DNA of 9,268 nt from Clostridiales bacterium (GTDB lineage: Bacteria > Bacillota > Clostridia > TANB77 > CAG-508). The DNA lies in the NCBI GenBank assembly GCA_004553715.1, contig SFKP01000035.1, forward strand, positions 1 to 9,268, given 5' to 3'. Position 1 is the stretch's first letter. Each line of letters opens with the position of its first letter. Under the pieces are notes generated by a model. That model saw only the letters and a program-made list of their open reading frames with translations, did not search any database and was not told the origin of the DNA. Shown here in pieces: positions 4,998 through 9,268 of this stretch. A program made the position numbers and the translations under genes.

Positions 4998-7096
4998 CAT
5001 TTTTCCTCCATACTCTTATTATTGGATTGCTCCAATTGTTCTGTTTTAACACCTTGTAATGTTTCTCTTGTTACATCATTAGTCGCTTCTGTTCTATCAT
5101 TAACAGCCACCTCATGAAATTCTCCTAAAGTATGTTTTTTCTTCTTAAAGTCTACTTTGCTAAATTCAGTTTCTTGAAATGGATTTTTTTCATCTGGTAC
5201 CTGCTCTAATAATTTAGAACTAGAAATATATCTTTCCCTATATACTGTTCTCTCTTCTTCAGAAAACAATAATTCTAGTAATATTTCCATTTTCTCTTGT
5301 TCAGGAATTTCCTCTTTCAAAAGATTCTTTAAATCTAATAATTTCCTATCTTCTTCGCTTAGTTCAGATTGTTTTTCAATTTCAGCTAATTTTTGTGATA
5401 TTTGCACAATTCTACCAAATAGTCTTGCATTTTCGATCCAAGTATCTGCATTAATAGTTCCATTTGGTATTCTAAACTCTATTGTATTTTTTCCATTATT
5501 AATATTTAATAAGTTTAATCCAGAATATCTATCTCCTTGAACATCTTGTATTTCACTAATAAATTGCTCTAAATCTTCTTCACTTTCTAAATTTACTGTT
5601 TCACTCTCTAGGGCTGCATTTAATTTTGACGAAATAGGAGCAGCATATTCTTGCAATCCCATTCTTGGTATAGTACCTTTTTCATTACTCATTTTACATA
5701 TAATTTTTTCTGCATTTCCCCATATTTCAAATAAATTTACATAAGCCTCTTTACTTTTTAGATAATCAGCTCCTATATGTATATGTCCTCCACATCTTTC
5801 AGTAATCTCGTGTCCACATTTCTGCATCATTGCACATACCATATATATATCTTCTACATCTTCTCTGTTATCTGTTAGTATTGGAGATACTACCTCTACT
5901 CCTTCCTCTAAACTACCATCTCCTTTGGTTTCCCATCCTCTTGTTTCTCCTTCGATTTGTTTTTTTACAACTTTCTTTAATGTTTGTATCTGCGAACTCA
6001 TTATTCCTTCAGATTCTATTTCCATACCAATAGTTATATTTTCATCTAATCCTATTTCTGTATAAGTTCTATTACTATCTAAAAAAGCTTCTTTTAATTT
6101 TTCTCTATCACTTAATGACATTGTTATTAGTGTTCTATTATTACTATCTGTTATTTGCTCTAACAGACTTATTTTTGTCTCATCATCTTTTAATGAAGCA
6201 ATCACAATTGATCTATTAGCTTCATCTTCTAATTGGACTTGTTCCAACTGTATTAATTTTAGTTCATCACTTTCTAAACTCATTAATACATTGCTTCTTA
6301 AAGTTTCATCACTTATATTTTGTAAACCTTGTACTTTCACATTATCATCTGTAATTGAATCTATAATTTGTCCTTGAAATATTGGAGATTTTATCCTTTC
6401 TATCAAACTCATTCTTTGTTTTTCATCTAATGTCATTATAACGTCTTTCTTATATTCTTCAGAGTTTAATAAATCTAATGCTTGTATTCTCTTTTCTGCA
6501 TCTTCAATTTCTTCTATAAATTTGATAGCTAAATAATCATCTTTTACAGAAGTTGCAATACTTAATCTCTGTTCATCATTTTCAATCGTAATACTTTCTA
6601 ATACTTTTTGTTTATCATATGAAGAAGACAATAAATTTAAATTAGCGATTTTATTTTCATCTAAAGTTAAACTCTCCAAGATCTCTCTAAAATAATACGG
6701 CGCTTTTATATGTTGCTTCATAGCTTTAAGTTTGTTTTCATCAGATTGCATTGTAATAATAATATCTCGTTTATTATAGTCATCATTATCCTCGAATAAA
6801 GACAATGCTTGCATTTTTAGCTCATCAGATTTTATACTTTTGGCTATATCTGCTTTTTTGTAATCACCCTGTTTCATATTTCTTAAATAATCCAGTTTTA
6901 AATCATCTGACTGTAAAGTTTCTACTAAATTAGCTTTATCATAATCTTGTAATTTATCAATCATTTGTAGCTTTAATTTATCACTTTGCAAACTCATCAC
7001 AAGTATTTTTACATAGTAATAATTGTTTTCATATTCTAATCTATCTATTTTTTCGTCATCTGATAATGACATTAATCTTTCTTCAATTTCATCCAT
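4997..7096 (-). CDS. Repeat-array protein with a C-terminal amidoligase domain
   Basis: This 699-aa cytoplasmic protein has two parts. Residues about 1-340 are some 13 tandem units of 25-28 aa, anchored by motifs such as MSLQSDKLKLQMI (34), ETLQSDDLKLDYL (59), KSIKSDELKMQAL (86), MSLESDELKLIQL (272) and ASLKDDETKISLL (300); they look like paired helices in a superhelical scaffold. Residues about 350-570 match the Amidoligase_2 type (PF12224; COOH-NH2 ligase, related to glutamine synthetase and glutamate-cysteine ligase): GMEIES (357-362, E359 and E361), KGDGSLEEGVEVVSP (391-405), CGGHIHIG (435-442), YSGLNL (524-529) and TIEFRIPNGT (538-547). These are the family's metal, ATP and substrate positions, all present. 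The predicted reaction is ATP-dependent amide bond formation; the substrate is unknown. The tail (about 575-699) is charged and probably flexible. The start has AAAGGAA 6 bases upstream. It lies 13 bases after the 132-aa gene and overlaps the next one. Confidence 0.85.
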   Translation of the reverse strand: MDEIEERLMSLSDDEKIDRLEYENNYYYVKILVMSLQSDKLKLQMIDKLQDYDKANLVETLQSDDLKLDYLRNMKQGDYKKADIAKSIKSDELKMQALSLFEDNDDYNKRDIIITMQSDENKLKAMKQHIKAPYYFREILESLTLDENKIANLNLLSSSYDKQKVLESITIENDEQRLSIATSVKDDYLAIKFIEEIEDAEKRIQALDLLNSEEYKKDVIMTLDEKQRMSLIERIKSPIFQGQIIDSITDDNVKVQGLQNISDETLRSNVLMSLESDELKLIQLEQVQLEDEANRSIVIASLKDDETKISLLEQITDSNNRTLITMSLSDREKLKEAFLDSNRTYTEIGLDENITIGMEIESEGIMSSQIQTLKKVVKKQIEGETRGWETKGDGSLEEGVEVVSPILTDNREDVEDIYMVCAMMQKCGHEITERCGGHIHIGADYLKSKEAYVNLFEIWGNAEKIICKMSNEKGTIPRMGLQEYAAPISSKLNAALESETVNLESEEDLEQFISEIQDVQGDRYSGLNLLNINNGKNTIEFRIPNGTINADTWIENARLFGRIVQISQKLAEIEKQSELSEEDRKLLDLKNLLKEEIPEQEKMEILLELLFSEEERTVYRERYISSSKLLEQVPDEKNPFQETEFSKVDFKKKKHTLGEFHEVAVNDRTEATNDVTRETLQGVKTEQLEQSNNKSMEEK

Positions 7097-7109
7097 AGTA
7101 CATTCCTTT

Positions 7110-7508
7110 TTAATTATTTTTTAAATATTTTTTCATTATTTCATCAGCAAATTTGTTGATTATTATATAATTATCTTGCATATTTTCTTTATTAATATAT
7201 CTTCCAAATATATTTGCATCTGTTCTTTCTAGTAAAATAATTTTATTATATTTTAACATAGACAATATATAAGAAATTTCATCGTATAGGATAAATGCAT
7301 TTTCTTCAAAATCTTTTTTATCTTTTTCTAATTTAACAATTTTTATATTGCCTTGTATAGTATTTGCTATAGTCTTTTTTTCCAGTTCATTTTTTCTTTC
7401 TTCTTCTGACATACTGAAATAGTTTTTATTTATAAAATTCTCAATCAAACCTTTTATGTCTTTATACTGATACTTTTCTTTTCCTTCTATAACAATTAAA
7501 TTTTCCAT
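7110..7508 (-). CDS. Unrecognised 132-aa protein upstream of the amidoligase gene
   Basis: I do not recognise this protein. It is soluble, charged and lysine-rich, with no signal peptide or membrane segment. It begins MENLIVIEGKEKYQYKD, contains the predicted helix SMSEEERKNELEKKTIANTI (33-52) and a beta-alpha pattern in the second half (GNIKIVKLEKD, NAFILYDEISYILSMLKYNKIILLERTDANIFGRYI), ending in a helix NKFADEIMKKYLKNN. No catalytic motif stands out. The start at ATG 7508 is supported by AGGAG about 10 bases upstream; an out-of-frame ATG lies at 7512. A promoter-like sequence precedes it, and 13 bases separate its stop from the amidoligase start, so the two are almost certainly cotranscribed. 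A role as partner or substrate of the amidoligase is a guess from position alone. Confidence 0.75.
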   Translation of the reverse strand: MENLIVIEGKEKYQYKDIKGLIENFINKNYFSMSEEERKNELEKKTIANTIQGNIKIVKLEKDKKDFEENAFILYDEISYILSMLKYNKIILLERTDANIFGRYINKENMQDNYIIINKFADEIMKKYLKNN

Positions 7509-7543
7509 ACATTTTAAACTCCTAATAATTATTAATTAAATTC

Positions 7544-7574
7544 ATTATAACATACATTTTTTAAATTTTATCAA
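7544..7574 (-). promoter_or_regulatory. Internal promoter for the amidoligase genes
   Basis: In the 52-base gap before the 132-aa gene, the minus strand reads TGTTATAAT (7552-7544), a perfect extended -10. TTGATA (7574-7569) gives a -35-like box at a long 19-bp spacing and lies inside the end of the upstream gene. It would start transcription about 30 bases before the 132-aa gene, letting the amidoligase genes be expressed apart from the 406-aa gene. Confidence 0.5.
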
Positions 7575-8781
7575 AATCATAAAATATTTTACTTAATTTT
7601 TGTAATTCTTCCTTAAAATCTTCTATTTTATCATCTGTATATTTATCTCTTAATTCTCTTGCTTGTTTTGACCACATTTTAAACTTTGCCTCTGTAAATT
7701 TCTTGCTATTGTTGTAATGTAATCCATACATTCTTTTATATTCTCTTTGAAATTCTTTTAAAATCAGGCTATTTGATATTTTTTCTTTGTGTTTTGTCGT
7801 AGCTCCAATTTCACTACAAGTCTTTTCTGTGTTTAAGTATAAATTATCACAATATTGTTTATCAGTTTTAAGTGGAATAAATAATTTACCACAATTTGTA
7901 CATTTCTTTATTATAAAATTGTTTTGTATTACTTTGAATAATTCAAATCTTATCTGATCTTCACTATTGTCTAATTCATATATTTCTTGAACTTCAATAT
8001 TTTTTTCTTTTATTTTCTTAGCTATTTCTAATACATCTAATCTTTTTTCCTCTTTTGTTAAACTACCATTAGCAATATACTTTGTTTTAAATGCTGTATC
8101 TAGAAATATTGCATTTGTTGGAGATAAATTCAAATAGCTTAAATTAAATACTCCTGTTGATTCATACAAATAAATCTTTTGTTCTGGAGTTAAATCTCTT
8201 ATTAACTTATCTTTTGAATACTCTGCCATTAAAGTTATTCTTTCATTATATTCATTTACTTTTTCTTTGAAATCCATTGACAATGCATCTTTTACTTCAT
8301 TAAAAAATTCCAAAAACTTATTATTTCTTTTTTCTGTTATACCTGATATTTTTTGAAAACAATCTCTTACTAATATTGTTGTGTTCTTTTTATCTTCATC
8401 TTTCTCTAACAACAATTCATGTATGCTTGTTTCTTTTTTATTGAATCCCTCATTATAATTAAATTTTATATCATTTTTAATTAATAAATCAGACCTAATA
8501 AAGTTCATATTATATGTTTTAATTATTGTATCTACTAATATTTGATTATAGAAATGTGTATATGGAGAGAAGTCTAAACATTTTTGTAAAATATTATTAA
8601 TATCACAATATAAATAATATTCTTTATTATTTAACTTTCCATCTGCAACTACTTGTATTAATTCTGAATATAATTCTTTTAATTTATCTATGTCATCATA
8701 GTCCATTGTAATAAATTTAAATAGTTTTTCTCCAATATTATATTCAAAACCATTTAAATATCCATAATATTCTCCGTTCAT
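7561..8781 (-). CDS. 406-aa zinc-ribbon protein, possibly DUF6076-like
   Basis: This 406-aa soluble protein has a mostly helical N-terminal two-thirds and, near the C-terminus, a four-cysteine cluster: KKCTNCGKLFIP (C294, C297), KQYCDN (C311) and KTCSE (C322), probably binding zinc. It then has a basic helical tail with KEFQREYKRMYG and KMWSKQARELRDKYTDDKIEDF. The arrangement recalls an uncharacterised family common on Firmicute mobile elements (DUF6076, from memory and not verified). The zinc ribbon and basic tail suggest nucleic-acid binding, but no catalytic motif is visible. The ATG at 8781 is the first in this frame after a stop (TAA six bases upstream), and its ribosome binding site is poor (AAAGA). 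A strong GGAGGT further up serves an out-of-frame ATG at 8827, so the true N-terminus is uncertain. It is first in the minus-strand block and 52 bases from the next gene. Confidence 0.75.
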   Translation of the reverse strand: MNGEYYGYLNGFEYNIGEKLFKFITMDYDDIDKLKELYSELIQVVADGKLNNKEYYLYCDINNILQKCLDFSPYTHFYNQILVDTIIKTYNMNFIRSDLLIKNDIKFNYNEGFNKKETSIHELLLEKDEDKKNTTILVRDCFQKISGITEKRNNKFLEFFNEVKDALSMDFKEKVNEYNERITLMAEYSKDKLIRDLTPEQKIYLYESTGVFNLSYLNLSPTNAIFLDTAFKTKYIANGSLTKEEKRLDVLEIAKKIKEKNIEVQEIYELDNSEDQIRFELFKVIQNNFIIKKCTNCGKLFIPLKTDKQYCDNLYLNTEKTCSEIGATTKHKEKISNSLILKEFQREYKRMYGLHYNNSKKFTEAKFKMWSKQARELRDKYTDDKIEDFKEELQKLSKIFYDFDKI

Positions 8782-8827
8782 TCTTTAATATAATTTTTCT
8801 ATCTTTAAATGTGAAAAATGTTGACAT
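8744..8827 (-). CDS. 27-codon frame with the strong ribosome binding site of the block
   Basis: On the minus strand GGAGGT (8842-8837) lies 9 bases before an ATG (8827) that opens MSTFFTFKDRKIILKNE and stops at TGA 8744, overlapping the start of the 406-aa gene in another frame. Two readings are possible: a leader peptide that couples translation into the larger gene, or the original N-terminus of that gene cut off by a small indel near 8785. For the second, splicing the frames would give a smooth junction around LKNGEYYGYLNG. No homologue was checked. Confidence 0.4.
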   Translation of the reverse strand: MSTFFTFKDRKIILKNERRILWIFKWF

Positions 8828-8856
8828 TATTACATTACCTCCGTTTTTGAAAATAG

Positions 8857-8862
8857 ATTATA
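8857..8862 (-). promoter_or_regulatory. -10 box for the minus-strand accessory block
   Basis: The minus strand reads TATAAT, set between inverted AATAGA motifs and about 15 bases before the strong GGAGGT at 8842-8837. No good -35 hexamer is present at 17 bp, so the promoter may be weak or activator-dependent. It is the best candidate for transcription of the 406-aa gene and the genes after it. Confidence 0.45.
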
Positions 8863-8905
8863 GATTTTTCTATTATGACTTTATTTATAGACTTATGATT
8901 TTCTA

Positions 8906-8934
8906 TTTACAATGTATTTCAAGCATTCTATAAT
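8906..8934 (+). promoter_or_regulatory. Promoter for the excisionase-like gene
   Basis: TTTACA (8906-8911), a 17-bp spacer and TATAAT (8929-8934) form a near-consensus promoter. The -35 overlaps one TTTTCTATTT motif and the start region overlaps its inverted partner at 8943-8952, so a bound protein would block it. It would yield a long leader of about 215 bases before the helix-turn-helix gene. A second weaker candidate is TTGTTA (8957-8962) with TATAGC (8980-8985). Confidence 0.6.
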
Positions 8935-8989
8935 GATTTTGCAAATAGAAAACAGATTGTTATTTAATCTCTTTTCTATTATAGCACAT

Positions 8990-9150
8990 TGAAAACTAAA
9001 TAGTCTAGATGTAAACATCTAACGAAACTTCTACCTGGCTAACGTGATGTAAAGGGGTAGCTCGCTTGGATAAGGGAGAACAGAAACAAAACTGTTATGA
9101 GCAAATGCTATACAAATGGACGTTAAACTGAAGAAAATTAAGAAAGGAGG
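8990..9150 (+). ncRNA. Structured leader before the excisionase-like gene
   Basis: This untranslated stretch is visibly less AT-rich than its surroundings and holds several hairpins: TAGATG/CATCTA with a 4-nt loop (9006-9021), CTACC (9031-9035) with GGTAG (9056-9060), and AACAG (9079-9083) with CTGTT (9092-9096). A possible 9-codon frame (9097-9126) lies in it without a good ribosome binding site. Its length, composition and folds suggest a conserved regulatory RNA, but I cannot match it to a named class. Confidence 0.4.
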
Positions 9151-9157
9151 AATGCTT

Positions 9158-9268
9158 ATGCATAGTAGTTTTAAAACCAAAGAAGATTTACCTGCTACTT
9201 TATCTGCAACAGATATTAGTAGATATTTAGGAATATCTAAAGCTAATTCATATCAACTTATGGATAGC
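9158..9268 (+). CDS. Helix-turn-helix excisionase-like protein, partial
   Basis: The first 37 codons of a gene that runs off the window. They read MHSSFKTKEDLPATLSATD, then ISRYLGISKANSYQLMDS, which is the first half of a winged helix-turn-helix of the excisionase/MerR-like type (HTH_17) seen in small DNA-binding proteins of Firmicute ICEs. Such proteins bend DNA for excision or regulate transfer genes. ATG 9158 is chosen over the in-frame ATG at 9152 because AAAGGAGG (9143-9150) is seven bases before it. It is separated from the integrase by more than 5 kb in linear order, but would lie in the same element. Confidence 0.75.
   Translation, partial: MHSSFKTKEDLPATLSATDISRYLGISKANSYQLMDS

Larger units (their letters stand above)
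8849..8980. repeat. Operator-like TCTATT motifs in the divergent control region
   Basis: The core TCTATT occurs on the plus strand at 8869-8874, 8902-8907 and 8975-8980 and inverted (AATAGA) at 8852-8857 and 8944-8949. The longest inverted pair is TTTTCTATTT (8899-8908) with AAATAGAAAA (8943-8952), enclosing the plus-strand -10 box. The pair at 8852 and 8869 overlaps the minus-strand -10 box. Five copies in 130 bases around two opposed promoters look like binding sites for a repressor. The region is very AT-rich, so some copies could be chance. Confidence 0.45.

Noticed and set aside
5830..6033. Plus-strand hydrophobic frame resembling a small membrane protein
   Set aside because: It lies antisense to the amidoligase domain and has a leucine-rich shadow composition with no ribosome binding site.
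4551..7508. Toxin-antitoxin pair formed by the small proteins
   Set aside because: The two small genes are separated by the 2.1-kb amidoligase gene, and neither shows a toxin or antitoxin motif.

Overview
The window is strongly AT-rich DNA that uses the standard bacterial code (TGA is a stop). It has good GGAGG-type ribosome binding sites and Firmicutes-type gene families. The best guess is a Clostridia-like gut Firmicute carrying an integrative mobile element (ICE or genomic island). The IS110 transposase gene looks visibly less AT-rich than its neighbours, as expected of an independent arrival.

Layout, left to right. (1) About 10-1672, an apparently complete IS110-family insertion sequence on the minus strand. 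It has an intact 425-aa DEDD transposase, a terminator near its right end and a structured upstream segment that is a good candidate for a bridge RNA. If the two ends are joined at a shared CT, a TTGACA-17-TATAAT promoter forms; this is how I place the boundaries. (2) 1673-2942, a small plus-strand cassette: a possible leader peptide in a region of competing hairpins, a GNAT acetyltransferase, and a class I methyltransferase broken by a single-base frameshift. (3) 2997-4550, an integration module: a tyrosine recombinase, four arm-type repeats phased at 11 bp, a terminator, and a 45-nt 3' piece of an initiator tRNA-fMet gene (anticodon loop to CCA) that is the likely attachment core. The 5' half of the tRNA is absent, so the arrangement resembles attP or a tandem junction, not a simple chromosomal attL. 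(4) 4551-8781, a four-gene minus-strand block of accessory genes ending at a strong terminator. Its centrepiece is a 699-aa protein with about 13 helical-looking repeats of 25-28 residues fused to an amidoligase (COOH-NH2 ligase superfamily) domain. It is flanked by two small unrecognised proteins and a 406-aa zinc-ribbon protein. (5) 8782-9268, a divergent control region with five TCTATT-core motifs around two opposed promoters, then a roughly 160-nt structured leader and the start of a plus-strand excisionase-like helix-turn-helix gene that runs off the window.

How it fits together: integrase, att core, arm sites and the excisionase-like gene point to a mobile element. The amidoligase block is its most distinctive cargo. 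By family logic it would use ATP to form an amide bond on a peptide, protein or small molecule, with the repeat array acting as a substrate or partner scaffold. That role is inferred; the domain signature is seen in the sequence. No RNA gene other than the tRNA fragment, the candidate bridge RNA and the leader was found, and there is no CRISPR array.
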